Assembly: GCF_021134715.1 (NCBI RefSeq)
Contig: NC_060018.1
Span: forward strand, 10,557,501-10,621,500
Length of the DNA: 64,000 bases
From: Daphnia pulex
Lineage: Eukaryota > Arthropoda > Branchiopoda > Diplostraca > Daphniidae
Direction of reading: 5' to 3'
A program made the translations under genes and the position numbers. Positions 1 through 11,601 of the stretch are shown here, piece after piece (position 1 is the first letter of the stretch; each line of letters begins with the position of its first letter). Below the pieces are notes generated by a model, which had not been told where the DNA came from, did not search any database, and was given only the letters and a program-made list of their open reading frames with translations.

Positions 1-724
1 GATTATGCAGACTGTCAACGAGGAATCGAAATTGATTACGAGCGTCTTTAGCTAGTTTGTGAAATTAATGTAAAATCAGCATTCTACAAAAAGATTTTAA
101 TACTTTTATTACATAAAGAAACACTTTAAAATCTTTCCTTTTATCCTTCTTGTGGTGAGAGATACAGATCTCCATGTTCTGACTCTTTAATTGTTCCATG
201 AGTCTAATAGACGTGATCAAAAGCTGATTTAAAGTAGCAAACAAACCGGTCTTTATCACTGCAAATCATTGTATAATAACTTATTCTAGAGGTCCAGAGG
301 TAGATTGTGGGAATAGGAGGTATGACGTGGAAATAATTCACGGCAGGGATGGCCATAAAGGCACAAAGCCTGACTTGGGTGGAAATGAAAAATGGAAATA
401 TGCCATGGAATGAAATGAAATAAATCAGATGAGAGTTACAGGTGTATTCTCGTCTGAGTACTGAGACCAACTGCCCTAACTGAGTTCAGGGGGGGGGGGG
501 GAGGGAGGGGGGCGACATTTACAGGTCATCACATGTCTCTTTCTCCAAGGTACAAAACACGCAATAGACTGCAGTAAATGAAACATAAATAAAAAGCCGT
601 ATCAAAAGGGAAATAGGGGAAAGATTCACAGAGACTACATTAGGAAAAAAAAGTCTGGAGGGGTGTGGGGCCGACAACGAGAGAATTATGAGTTACACGA
701 GGTGACCAATAAGCGAAGAATAAA
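1..724. other. No gene recognised
   Basis: I see no convincing coding exon here. A run of G residues near 491-503 and short low-complexity stretches are present. The short open frames lack conserved motifs and splice signals in phase. Confidence 0.4.
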
Positions 725-2000
725 TTAACACGCAAAATTTCGTAGATCACCCCTGTTAACCAACACCGAGGCATTATGTTTTTCGGGACGCGATCCGCTG
801 TGAGCGACGAAGACCGACCGATGAAGGGACCGTGGATGTGGTGAGAACAGGAGGATCCGCCAGGAATTATGGTGAGTCAGCAACCGGAGGATGGCAATCG
901 ACAGGCGGCCAAGAAAGGCTATGTGGGACGACCGCAGGAGCACGCAGGCGAAGAAACTAATGACGTAATGACGACGAAACGTAATGACTTTAAGTGCCTC
1001 TTCCAATGCCAATTCAGGAAATTCTACTTCAGAAAACGTGCCGTCAACTGATGGAATTTGGAAATCTGCTTTCATTTGTAAGACGATAGAGTCAAGTACA
1101 TCTTTACCCTCTTCTTGAATCTTTTTTTCTTCTCGAACTTTCGCGTCTTCTTCTGTTGGAACAATTACAACTGCTTTGCGTTTGAATCCAGCAGAAAAGT
1201 TAGCCATGTTTTTCCTTAGTGCTAAAAGATAGATGTTAGGCTGATCAAGGATATAGTTCCTCCGCCGTTTGGCAGCAATTTTGATCAAGATATTCAGACA
1301 GCGAATGCACTTTTGGAACAAAACTTGCGACCTAAATGAGAGCGGAAATAAATCACTATTGCAATTTCTAAATTACAAAATAAGACTATTTTTAACATAC
1401 CTTCCAGTGTAGTATCCATTTACCTTCGTTTTATCCAGTAAAGCATTTATGCCCAAAATATTGAACTTTAGATCAGGATTTTCAGCAGAGAATTTGTTGG
1501 CTCAAGTTGTTTTCCCGGCATAGGGTAGACCACACACTACAATCATCTGACAATCAGTCTTAGTAGCAGGTCTGGAAACTCCTCGTAAACGATTTTCGAG
1601 TGGAATTTTGCTAGCCCACTCGTAGCCTTCCATTGGTGGGAACCAAGGTTCTTCTTTTTGGCCAAAATTTACCTCAAATCGACAATTTTTGGGGGATGCA
1701 AGATGTGGGGGAAAAGTACTCTATCATTCATTTCCTCTAGGGGCAGAGAGAATGCTACGCCTTGAATCACACCGTTGACGCTAAATGATATTTCTACCAA
1801 TTCTGTTTCCTCCGAAGCGTCCTAGAAATTAAAAAAAAATCTATATTTAATCCATCGTAACGTGAGAAAACGAGATTGTTAAGCAGGTAAACACCAACCA
1901 CGTCGTTCAATTTGAAAGGCACCCCGTAATCTTTGAATTCACCATTTTCATATATTTTGGCCGTACCTCCATAGCCGTAAGAAAATGGATCTGCGCCTAA
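725..2000 (-). pseudogene. Truncated hnRNP U-like pseudogene (SPRY plus P-loop kinase-like region)
   Basis: Reading the minus strand from about 1997 down, the first exon gives SPRY-domain sequence (PFSYGYGGTAKIYENGEF), the second (1401-1821) gives the rest of the SPRY (FSVNGVIQGVAFSLP, then VNFGQKEEPWFPP) and the Walker A region CGLPYAGKTT. The third (725-1331) gives RNYILDQPNIYLLALRK, FKRKAVVIVPTEEDAKVREE and EEGKDV. This order is typical of hnRNP U / CG30122-type RNA-binding nuclear matrix proteins. It is broken: a one-base shift at the C/A run near 1690, TGA in place of the Trp that normally follows GKTT, and no SAP domain or upstream exons. Homology stops where the duplicated block begins (~2249), and the C-terminus diverges after the hnRNP U core. 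The Trp-to-stop change is not a homopolymer effect, so decay is more likely than sequencing error. Confidence 0.8.
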
Positions 2001-2248
2001 TACAAAAAATATTTAGTGACTGCGCTGACATGGCAATAAAAATATTTTTTGCTTTTACCCAATTGATACAGTACCCACCAAACTATTAGGTACACCCCCC
2101 TATTTTCAATGCATTCTTATGGCACTACGTGTCCTAGAAAAAATGCAATAACTCTTGAACCGCTTGGGCTAGATTTTTTTCCTTTTGGCCCTGAGTAGAT
2201 CTAATGATGATCTACATTTTTTCTACACATGAAGTTGTTACATGCTAC

Positions 2249-3450
2249 AATTACAAAAATTAAAACAAACTTACCCAACGTTAAGAATTTTCTTAACGAG
2301 ATACCTTTTCCGGTCATCCATGAGGAATTACGTTTAAGAGCTATCAAGAATATAAAGAAAAAAGAAAATATAAAAGAAGTTAATGAAACGAAATACCATT
2401 AGCAACTTGTGAGATTCACATTCATTTTCAAATTCCCCCCGCTTCTGTCTCGAAATAATTTAAATAATTTTCAAAAAAAAGTAATTTCTTTATTTGAAAA
2501 AAAAAATGGATGATTTACGCGAATTCCCGCCGAGCGTACATCAAAAATCATCCGGAAATTCATATTCCTTTTTCTGATGATTTTTGATTGAAACACGGTA
2601 TAAGTATGGAGAATCAAGAGAGGAAGAAGAAATGTCTCTATATTTATAGTATATTGGTATACACACAGACACAAGTCGCATGGATGGAATCTGTTGCGTA
2701 CTTTATGTCTGTGTGTGCGAGTTGGTAACTCTGTACGCGCGCGCAGACCTCTCTCTCTCTCTCTCGGCCCAGCTCGCCCAAGCCGCGACTCTTCGTTCAC
2801 CAAGGCGGCAAGGATTTATCGTTGCGTTACGTTGAAGGTTCACCAATAGCTCACCGGCCCCGGGCAACAAGACATACGGTTGACAATCAAAGATAAATTA
2901 TCGTGCGAAAATAAAAAAAGAAGAAGAAGAAAAAATAAAACATCGCCGGCTTGTTATAGATATCTTCATAGGCGCTGGTGCTCGCATATGGACTAGCCGA
3001 CGATGAGGAACGATCCGGAGCTAAAGAATCCGCAGGTTGCGACAGATTCAATGCAAATTTTGACCCAAACTATCTCCCCACCCCCTCCGCCTTTTCATTC
3101 TTCTTCCTCGCTGAAATGGTCGCATATTGACAATTTTTCATACATTTTTCACGATTGAGGTACAAGAAAGAGTTCTCATCGACAATTTATGAATTCATGT
3201 TAGAACGTTTCGCTGAAACCAGAGTGTGTCATCGGATCGTTTTATTTTTATTTCCCCTTTTTATCTATTTTTTATTTTTCAAGGGGCCAATTTACTTGTG
3301 CCGCTGTAAATTCAACTACAGTTATTAGACAGCCGCTATCTCGAAACCGAAAAAAAAACAAAATTAATACACATTTTTTTGTTTTTTGTGCCCTTGTGTA
3401 AGGGGTCTCTCTCTCTCTCCGAGGAGATAGAAAAGGTGGAAAATGCCCCC
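2249..3450. repeat. Segmental duplication copy 1 (~1.2 kb), containing a stray chromodomain exon 1
   Basis: This block matches 16394-17634 with only scattered single-base differences, so the duplication is recent. It carries on the minus strand a perfect copy of exon 1 of the chromodomain gene (2275-2321, start ATG to GT donor) plus its upstream sequence. The other exons are absent. Copy 2 has ~45 extra bases near 17494-17538. The block ends in a C-rich run here and in unrelated sequence at copy 2. Confidence 0.95.
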
Positions 3451-4677
3451 CCCCCCGCCGCGGAAAAGGGTTGTGTGTGTGTGTAGCATAATGGGAGTTA
3501 AAGGTACCGTACACAAACATACGTCCTACATTTCGTCACGACGCTGGCCCACCAGGAGGAGGATATCAATGCCACAGCTCATACATACACACAACACGGC
3601 GAGTTTTGAATAGCAGATTTTTTTGGGGTTATTTGGTATTTTATTTCAAATAGGCGCAAAAATAAACCGCACCGTCTGGGACGCACTGGTCCGGCAGCAG
3701 GCGTCTGAGAAAGTGTGCGACAGACACGATGACGCCCTAACGTCACCAGTCGCCCCCTTGTCGTCCTCATTCATTTTTTCTTCTCCATTTTTGAATGGGA
3801 CAGAATAATAATAATAAAAAATTGTTCAAATGGTGTGGAAGCGACAACACCATGTTTTCCAGTTGCCATGGCGACGACGACGCCAAAGCGTCAAGAGAGA
3901 TTAGGAATCTTTACGAGAGAAAAAAAGGGAGTGGCTGGTTATTCGTATGTCCTTAAACGGCCGAGAAAAATGTCGATACGATTAGCGCTCCCTAAACAAC
4001 CGGGAAAAAAAGGATGGCCACCAAAATAAAAATTACTTTTTTTTCCACCGCAGGGAGATAAAAATAAAAAGGAGAAAGAGAAGAGAAGATTCACCTGTGT
4101 CTTTTTGATTATCTCCTCGGTTACGTCATAATAAAAACCGACCAACAATAACAAGAACCCAACAACCCAAAAAACGTTTTCTAGGACCAATTTCTGTTTT
4201 TGGAGAGTTTTGGTTGTGTTTGTTTTTTATCGGGTTCCCCGCTAATTGATTGATCGCCCACCGATAGAAAAACCGCGCCGGAGGCAAATAGGATAAAAGC
4301 GAACGAAACGATCAAACTGTTCCGAAAACGGCGAGATGGCTACTCAAATATAAATCAATGAATAGTATACATCCATCCAGCAACATGACGATGGCCAGAG
4401 AATATTTTCAGCTAGTTACGTCACCCATCAAACTAGCACCAATAGTCAACAAACAAAAAACAACAAAAAATCCCGACCTATTTCGTTCGAAATTCACCCG
4501 TGTCGTGTCTTGCCTTGGCATAAAAATAAATCAAAAATTTTCGGAGGTCGGAGGTGGGGCACTGGTTCGACATTTGTGCAATGACACATGGGAAACGTAC
4601 AAACGTACAACACGACGCCGGAAAGAATCGTCAATAAATAACAAGAGTAGCCGAGTTGTGTGTGTAGTTGGTCTTAC
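3451..4677. other. Non-coding, no gene recognised
   Basis: The stretch has AT-rich sequence and several Lys/Arg-rich open frames without family resemblance. Nothing here can be assigned, although it could hold the coding exons or regulatory DNA of the minus-strand transcript suggested by the splice sites at 4678-5193. Confidence 0.3.
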
Positions 4678-5193
4678 CTGTTGCAATCAATGCCATCGAC
4701 GAAGGGAAGAGAAGAAGAAGAAGTGGTCGGTTGATTCCGGCGGAAGTAGACTCGGTCCTCCTTGTCAAAGAGACTGGAATTCCTGACCTTCACTTGAGTC
4801 CGACGTTTAGGGAACTGGTCGCACCTGAAAAGTATGAACGACAGACATTTGAATAACAGAGAGGGCAAAAGACAATTATGACAATGATGATCAAATAATA
4901 CACAATCAATGGGAGAAGAAGAATAAAATTTAAACCGTGAAAAAAGTTAGATAAATAGGTTATGATAAAACTTACCAAGATGATAAAGAAAACTAGATGG
5001 ATAGCCCTGGATCAACCCCAACAGCAATATCCGGCACGCAATTCACAGTACACAGTTCACAAAAATCACAATCCAGCGTCCAGTCAACAACAACAACAAA
5101 CAAACTCGAAAAACTAATCAAAGTGTCTGAACTTGAACTTAAACTCTGAACTTGAAGACCAGATGTTTGCAGAACCCGGCATCCCCGGATCAT
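4678..5193 (-). other. Possible 5' exons of an unidentified minus-strand gene
   Basis: On the minus strand there is a good donor at 4975/4974 (TCATCTTG then GTAAGT) and an acceptor at 4825-4826 (TTTTCAG). Between that acceptor and another good donor at 4677/4676 (CAACAG then GTAAGA) lies a 147-base open segment, 4678-4824. It ends with ATGGCATTGATTGCAACAG, which could be a start codon just before an intron. No following coding exon is recognised downstream. This is a splice-signal inference only; it could be a noncoding transcript or chance. Confidence 0.3.
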
Positions 5194-5335
5194 GGCAGAC
5201 GCACCTATCTCTCAACATCTGATCACCGACCAAACTATCTTGCATTTCAGAAAGTCAACAGCTTGAAGAATAATTACTGATTGAAGATCTTTTTTAGTTG
5301 CATGTTCTTTGTTTGTTTCTTCTAAACACCCCAAA

Positions 5336-5637
5336 CTGGCCTCGTTAGTATCGGAAATTTTTATGTCATTAGGTGAGATTGGTTTTAGGCTGCTGTTTTT
5401 TCAGAATTCACATTAATACATTACTCCATTTCAGGTCAATTTGAAAAAAGAGACTTGCAAACGGAATTTGATAAAGTCAAACGCAATATTGATGATGCAA
5501 AATTCCAGGTTTCCAAATTTGTTGTACCGCACTATCTGGATTTCGATACTTTGCATGTTCACTCAAGAGAATTAGTCAAAACATCATCCAAACTCAGCGA
5601 ATAAGTAGAGGAACTAGTTGCCAAGTCAGAGACTGAA
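5336..5637 (+). pseudogene. ZW10 N-terminal fragment, start codon lost
   Basis: Exon 1 (5336-5372) reads LASLVSEIFMSL and exon 2 (5435-5637) continues GQFEKRDLQTEFDKVKRN, joined in phase across a GT-AG intron. This matches the start of the kinetochore/RZZ and ER-Golgi tethering protein ZW10 (human begins [20 protein letters not shown]). The expected ATG is CTG, and an in-frame TAA lies at 5602-5604 in exon 2. A following segment near 5718 (LKFQIDKLNK then stop) is too short to place. The rest of ZW10 is absent. Phase has survived, so the copy is probably a fairly recent partial duplicate. Confidence 0.75.
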
Positions 5638-5839
5638 GTAAGTCCAAATTGCATAAACTTTATCATAATTTGAAGAATCTGTCCATTCAACAAACCTTTT
5701 CCGATTTATATTTGCAGCTCAAGTTTCAAATTGACAAGCTCAACAAATGAGTTCAATTCCATCGGCAGTTAAATTAATGCTGCCAAGCTTCAAGTGCAGC
5801 TATGAAACACTGCAGCATGAAACTGTTGATTGAGTAACA

Positions 5840-6197
5840 GTGATGAATAACAAATCGATTCGCCTTTTTTTAGTGCCGCCTAGTAGTCCCACCACCCCTC
5901 CTCATAACATGCAGCAGCAGCAGCAGGTACAACAACAGCAAGTGCAGCAACAGCAAGTGCAACAACAACAACACAGCATTCCCACACCTACTCCGCAAGG
6001 GAATGCTTCATCAAACGATCATCACCAAGTCTTTTTCGGAAATGACATGCCTCCAAGTAAAAAACAAAACAAAACCTTTTGGCTTTACAGGAAAAAACGT
6101 TTATGCGATGCTAACTTTCGTTTGTTTCTTTAGGTTCAGGGAATTTGATTCCCATGTCACCTCACAATCTCCAGCAAAACGGGTTCCCAACCGCTGA
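5840..6197 (+). pseudogene. Gln-rich protein fragment (unidentified)
   Basis: An open frame begins near 5840, holds a run of CAG/CAA codons (QQQQQVQQQQVQQQQ) between Pro-rich segments, and after an apparent intron continues with GNLIPMSPHNLQQNGFPTADY before a stop. The composition is that of transcriptional co-regulators, but I cannot name the family. It directly follows the ZW10 fragment in the same orientation, so this locus looks like pieces of two genes joined. It may be a pseudogene or part of an unrecognised gene. Confidence 0.35.
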
Positions 6198-6277
6198 CTA
6201 CACAATACTCAGTTGGTTAGAAACAGAGTTATGTTCCACAGCAAAGTGTGCATCTCAATTTAATTTCAATTTTAATA

Positions 6278-9235
6278 ATGTCGTTAGAACGGACTACTCT
6301 CGTCGATGTCAAACTTGATTCACTGTCAACGGAGTGTCAGTTTGCAGCGAATTTGAGACTGGATAACAACGAGTTCCCAAACAACTGTGAAAACATGCTT
6401 GTACCTGTCTCCCTCGAGGTAAGTGATTTATTGACATTTTCAAAGGGAAATTTCAACAAAACTATTTGTATTTAATAGAAGCTGAAAAAGCTAACTCGTG
6501 CAATTTCTAATGGAAGTAATAAACCAGACCCAACAGACAGATCCACACACTTGTTGAAGTCAAAGAAATTGTGGCCAATTAGTGGACAAGAACTGTTAAC
6601 AGAACATGGATTCACTGCTCTTGCTGAACAGTATTCTGAGACTTTGCCAGCATTAACCAACAAAATGTTACGTCTAATGGGTCTGGACCCTTTTGCGTTC
6701 AAAGTGAAATCAAACCTTGTTAGTGTCATCATTTGTGGAACTGGTCATTCACAAGACAACTGGTCAGGCACTCTAAAGTGGGCCTTGGTTAATAACGAAG
6801 GTACAATTTTTCAAATCTTTCCATAATTTACTGTCCAAAACAAATAATTAATTTTCTCTTTAGCTTGAGGATCATTCATGAAAATGGTATTACAAATACC
6901 AGTTGAAGGTGGCCACGAAGGAGGTCGAAGCAAAGTGGAACTCGATGATCAAATTCGTTTGTTCAACGTTTGCGATGGAAGTGATCGTGATTACCACCTG
7001 ACTACTTTTTACTCTGATTGCCATCATACGTTTGAAGAGGTCAAGTTTGGCTACCGATTGACCATGCAATTCGAGTTGGAACTCGAAACAACCCCTCTCC
7101 TGTCCTCCCTGTTGCCGTCTGTGGATCTCAACACCTTTCTAACGTTCAACGATGTTCAGAAGACTCTTTCCCACTGGGCCCCAACGGAGAGTAACCAGCC
7201 TAATATGCTGGTCCTACTCCTCGAGCATCGCTACGCCCCGTCTGAGCTTAATTTTTGCCGCCTGAAAGGTAAAGATCGCCTTCTGGCTCGGCTCCTTCTC
7301 TCCGTTGGCACTGTCGACATGTATCTGGCCCAATTACGGAAAACTGTCTTCGAACCGTATAACAAGACTCTCTCGGAAGAGGAGAGCGTGGAAACCGACG
7401 AGAAGAATTCGGAGACGGAGCACCCCATTGCCAACTGTTTGTGCTGCATATAAAAACGTTGCAAATGTCTACAGCCAGAAACACAAACAATCTCTGACGT
7501 TGTCTCCCGAAATTGGAGTCTCTGTCGAGATTGCGTGCCTGACGTGTCTCGACGGTCGAATCGTCAAATGCAGACCCCCCCTAAAGGTCGATATCGATAC
7601 AAATATCATCCCTTTCAATCACGGTATCTACACGCTCGAATATGATTGCCTGGAAATGGATGGCGACAGTCTCGACCAGAGTTACTTGCGCAATGTATTA
7701 CATCCTCGATCTGTGCTTGTGACTAGCCCCAAAAATTCCTTGGAGCTGATGTTCAGTTGCAATTTAACTGCTGCGCTGGACCAACTGGAGGCCAACCCGA
7801 ACACCAAAGCCTTGAATCGAGTGACAACATTCTGCCAGGATTTTCCAGACAAAGTTTGGCTGGAGGCCGTCGACCGAGAAGAGAGAACACGGCGTCTGGT
7901 GCCCATTTGCCTTCAACTCATTGCCAAATACAACAATTTGAAGTTACTACATTTGCTGTCCGACAACTTCCCCGGACATCCTATCCACCAGTACGAAGGG
8001 TTGAGGAGCAAAGCGATTGCCATCGGAGTGGCCCGTCTGATAAAAAAGGTTGGAGTGACAACTTCGAATTTTATGAGGGATCTCGTCTGTGAGCGTCGGG
8101 CCGGTGAGCAAATCGAAAATTTCGCCCACTTGGTCATGGAACTTTATAACGTCGACTTGAAAGACGTTGCAGAAAACATCGGCAGCAAATGTGTCACTTT
8201 TCTCTACTCCAAGTCTAAAAATTTGATGCCCAGCTTGTCCGTCTCCACCCTCGTCACCTGTGCCGCCATGGTCTTCCGCATGTACGAGGAGAATCCCCAG
8301 GTCAGAGGCTTAGTTACGCTGCATACATTGATTACATTCGGCGATGACCTCGAGTTGCTTCCTCTGCCTATGCTCTTCTCTGTCATCGAGGGAATCCAGA
8401 CGACTTGCCGATCCCAACTTGACAACATCCAAGAATGCCAGAAAATGCAACAGGGTCTGCACAGGAAGCTGCTCTCCTACTTTATCCCGAAAGCTTTGGC
8501 TGAAGAGGTCATGTTCTTTTACCTCAAACTGGACGACGCCATTTTACTCAAGAAATTTACTCAAGAACTTGTCAACCAGAGCAACTTTGACGCCATCAAA
8601 ATGATTGTCGCTTCTGCCGACGGCTGGTACCAGGCCTTGACCACCATGGGCGGGAAATGGGCGCTCAACTTGCTGGTCTCTACTCGCATCAATCATCTCG
8701 AGTGGATGCGCCTACCCGTGTTCAGCTGGATCCAGGGCACCGCCGTTTTCGATGATTACGAGTTGAAGAAGTTTTTTCATTCCTCTGAGGCCAGAGCAAC
8801 TTTCCCCGGATTCCACAGCCAACAAGCGGCGGAGACTTGGTGCGAGAAATACTTTGGTCCCGATCAGCTGGACAGCGGATACATCGCCAAAACGGAAATC
8901 GAAGGAGAAATTGGGAAATATCATCATGGTTTTTTTTTTTAAATCGCGTAATTGCAAACACTTTGGAGCCACGAATTGATGAAAGTCATGACAAAGAAAA
9001 TGGATTGGCCGATTATACCGGTTTATACTAAACCGACTCGAACTTCCACCTCGTGTTCCAGCTCATCTCGTAAAACTCCGCCTCTGGAACCTTCTCCTAC
9101 AGCTGTTGACAAACAAGAGGATTCTACTCCGCCTCTGGAACCTTCTCCTACTGCGTTTGACAAGCAAGAGGATTCTACTCCGCCTCTGGAACCCTCTCCT
9201 ACTGGAGTTGACAAGCAAGAGGATTCTCCGGCGAT
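6278..9235 (+). pseudogene. Interrupted Fe(II)/2-oxoglutarate dioxygenase-like gene
   Basis: Exons 6278-6418 (ATG at 6278), 6479-6800 and 6864 onward join in phase. The third exon has VEGGHEGGRSKVEL, then FYSDCHHTFEEVKFGYRLTM, the pattern of prolyl-4-hydroxylase-type double-stranded beta-helix enzymes (DxH region ending with the G-x-R strand). A ~500-residue C-terminal region of unknown function follows, open from about 7450 to 8940. Three breaks are seen: TGA at 6866-6868 just after the splice, a frame change near 7440-7455, and stops after a T10 run at 8930-8942. Beyond that the same frame reopens and runs through three 17-residue Pro/Glu repeats (9072-9228). The long surviving frames mean either recent inactivation or assembly error. 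Substrate and role are unknown. Confidence 0.55.
9072..9228 (+). repeat. 51-bp tandem repeat, three copies (coding)
   Basis: Three copies of a 51-base unit encode the 17-residue repeat PPLEPSPTAVDKQEDST with small changes (AVD, AFD, GVD). The unit length is a multiple of three, consistent with selection or origin in a coding frame at the C-terminus of the dioxygenase-like gene. Confidence 0.9.
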
Positions 9236-9282
9236 CCGCGGAAAGTTAAGTATAATATTCGTATTATACTTTTTATTCCGGT

Positions 9283-9760
9283 ATGTCAGCTCAGTTCCTG
9301 CCATAGCCCTATTGATGACTGGGTGGTGGAACGCATGGTGGCCGTCTATTTCCAGCAATGGTAATGGTGGTCCCCAATGTTCTCACCACCCTATTGTTGA
9401 CTGGGTGGCGGGATAAAGGGTTGACTGCCGGTTGGACAGTTTGGTGTGTCAGCTCAGTTCCTGCCATAGCCCTATTGATGACTGGGTGGTGGAACGCATG
9501 GTGGCCGTCTATTTCCAGCAATGGTAATGGTGGTCGCCAATGTTCTCACCACCCTATTGTTGACTGGGTGGCGGGATAAAGGGTTGACTGCCGGTCGGAC
9601 AGTTTGGTGTGTCAGCTCAGTTCCTGCCATAGCCCTATTGATGACTGGGTGGTGGAACGCATGGTGGCCGTCTATTTCCAGCAATGGTAATGGTGGTCGC
9701 CAATGTTCTCACCACCCTATTGTTGACTGGGTGGCGGGATAAAGGGTTGACTGCCAATTT
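9283..9760. repeat. 163-bp minisatellite, about three copies
   Basis: A 163-base unit starting GTGTCAGCTCAGTTCCTGCC repeats near 9283, 9446 and 9609 with very few differences. Each unit itself holds two related stretches (CCCTATTGATGACTGGGTGG and CCCTATTGTTGACTGGGTGG). 163 is not a multiple of three, so the open frames across it are by-products. Confidence 0.95.
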
Positions 9761-9764
9761 CGAG

Positions 9765-10324
9765 GTTTCCGAGACTTTGAAAAAATAGTAACCCTGCTGT
9801 TTACCTGTTACTAATTTTTTTTTTTTTCTTAGGCACCTGTCACGAGTCAAGCCACTGAAGCCAAGAAGATACTGGTTTTTTCTAAATTGTTATTGTTTCT
9901 TGAGCAAAAATTTCTCTCAGCCAATTTTGTTGTGTCAAAACATTTCATTATCCTATTTATACTCAGTTTGGGGTACTTTTCCGCCCATCACATTTTCTAA
10001 TGGTGAAATCTCATCGTTGGTTTGCTAATTCCGGATGGCGGTCAAGCGTAGACGAATAGACAATATTTTATCTTATCTTTCTTTTGGGGCGTCTCAAACA
10101 GAATTCGTCAGTAGATGGATTGAATAACACACAATAAGTCGTAGTCGTAACACATCCAAATTATCGCAGAAATCTTCCTTATATTCAGTTAGAACGGAAT
10201 TATAATACAGTTGGAGATCGTGAAGTGTTTTTCTAGGCGGCCGAACACAAATACGAGTCGATTAAAAGCATCAACGTGGTCTTGGATAATATATTTCGCC
10301 AATTGCGCCATCAGGTTGAACTTG
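9765..10324. other. Intergenic, no gene recognised
   Basis: AT-rich sequence between the minisatellite and the end of the RAD51AP1-like gene. No coding or RNA feature is supported. Confidence 0.4.
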
Positions 10325-11339
10325 TCAGTTCGTGTCAGGAATATTTTGGAATTGTTGGTGTAATTGCTTTTTGGCCCGATGATTACGAGATAAACCTAAT
10401 CGAATTCCTGTCGCAGGAGAATTTCTATTTGACAAAATTCCACCGCCGAAGGCAGTACCTATAAAATATAAATTTTAAAACTTGGAAAACAATCGATTGT
10501 ATCTTGATTAATTTACCTGGTGGTTTCCATTTTACTGGAAATGTTGTTGGAATAACTGGTTGTTTGAAGGTTAAAACAGCATCTTGTGTAACTTTTCTTT
10601 TTCGGTAGATATCAATTTCAATCTTTTCTTCTTTTGAAGACAGTTCCACCACAGAGGAAAGAACTAATTTTTGGTATTTTGTGGAACCTTATTGTAGTAG
10701 TATATATATGTCTTACGATTTGATACTTGTTTTGTTGGGATCAAACTAGGAATCTTCTTTAACTTTTCTGGTAAACTGGGATACGATTCATCAGTGTCTG
10801 AAGAGTCACTCAGTTCATGGAGAGAAAGACAATCACACTCACTTGTGATATTAGTTTCTTGTGACCAAATTCTATGTGGTACCACAATAGGTTCTGCTAT
10901 GAAAGAATTAATCACTTTCACAACTTTTGAATCCGCACTTATTGAAACAGGATTTGCCTTAGAAAAAAAGCAATGTAAAGTATACGATGTCATACTTAGA
11001 AAAAGAAAATTTAGATTCAAACCTTTGATTGTCGATCTGAAATGGTTTTTTGTTCAATAAGTTTTGATTTCTTAGACAACTTAATATCAATTAGTATACC
11101 TGGCTTACTCGATTTGGTAGATGTAAGTCTAGTGGGTTTTACTAGCTTATTGTTAACAAAATCGTTGTCACTAGCACCTGACGATGTATTGCCATCAATG
11201 GCAGCATAATTTATCAACTTCCGAGTTCCTCTAAAAGATATAACATTAACACATAAAAAGAAATTACTTTATTCATTAAGCATTACCTGGTTTTTCGTTT
11301 ATGAACTTCCATTTCAATAACATCGAAAAATTTAACCAT
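10325..11339 (-). CDS. RAD51-associated protein 1-like (RAD51AP1), intact, 5 exons, 260 aa
   Basis: Exons 11287-11339, 11023-11230, 10717-10957, 10517-10663 and 10325-10458 join with consistent phase and no stop. The N-terminus HKRKTRGTRKLINYAAID followed by a Ser/Asp stretch and DNDFV matches the RAD51AP1 start (RPVRHKKPVNYSQFD...DDDFV). The C-terminus has KWKPPG and, near the end, GIRLGLSRNHRAKKQLH, matching the RAD51-binding and DNA-binding tail (KWVPP...LRLGLSRLARVKPLH). In vertebrates this protein binds branched DNA and stimulates RAD51 joint-molecule formation in homologous recombination. The middle is Ser/Asp/Lys-rich and poorly conserved, as in the family. It is shorter than the human protein (about 335-350 aa). 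An alternative is an unrelated short disordered protein, but two end motifs in the right order make that unlikely. Confidence 0.75.
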
Positions 11340-11601
11340 TAAACAATCAGAAAAATCAAAGAAAAACTTATCTTTTAAGAACTAAACTGACTAGATGAAG
11401 GGCGGAGCCTAATGCAGCATTGCCAGATGATTTAATATTCCTACTTTGGAATCGCAATGCAGTTGAATGGATGAAACAGGGAATGGGTAGGGAAAAACAC
11501 CCCCAATTGAATTTCTGGTGGAGATTAGAACATCATACTTGTAGGTGGCTCGAACGACATCACATGTTTGCCACTCGTTGATACCTTCTTCTGATACAAG
11601 A

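Noticed and set aside
9023-9850. Repeated open frames on both strands (MLEIDGHHAF..., MVMVVPNVLTT...)
   Set aside because: They arise from the 163-bp minisatellite. The unit is not a multiple of three, and the frames repeat with it.
10276-11060. Plus-strand ORFs opposite the RAD51AP1-like gene
   Set aside because: They overlap exons with phase-consistent splicing on the minus strand and have no motifs.
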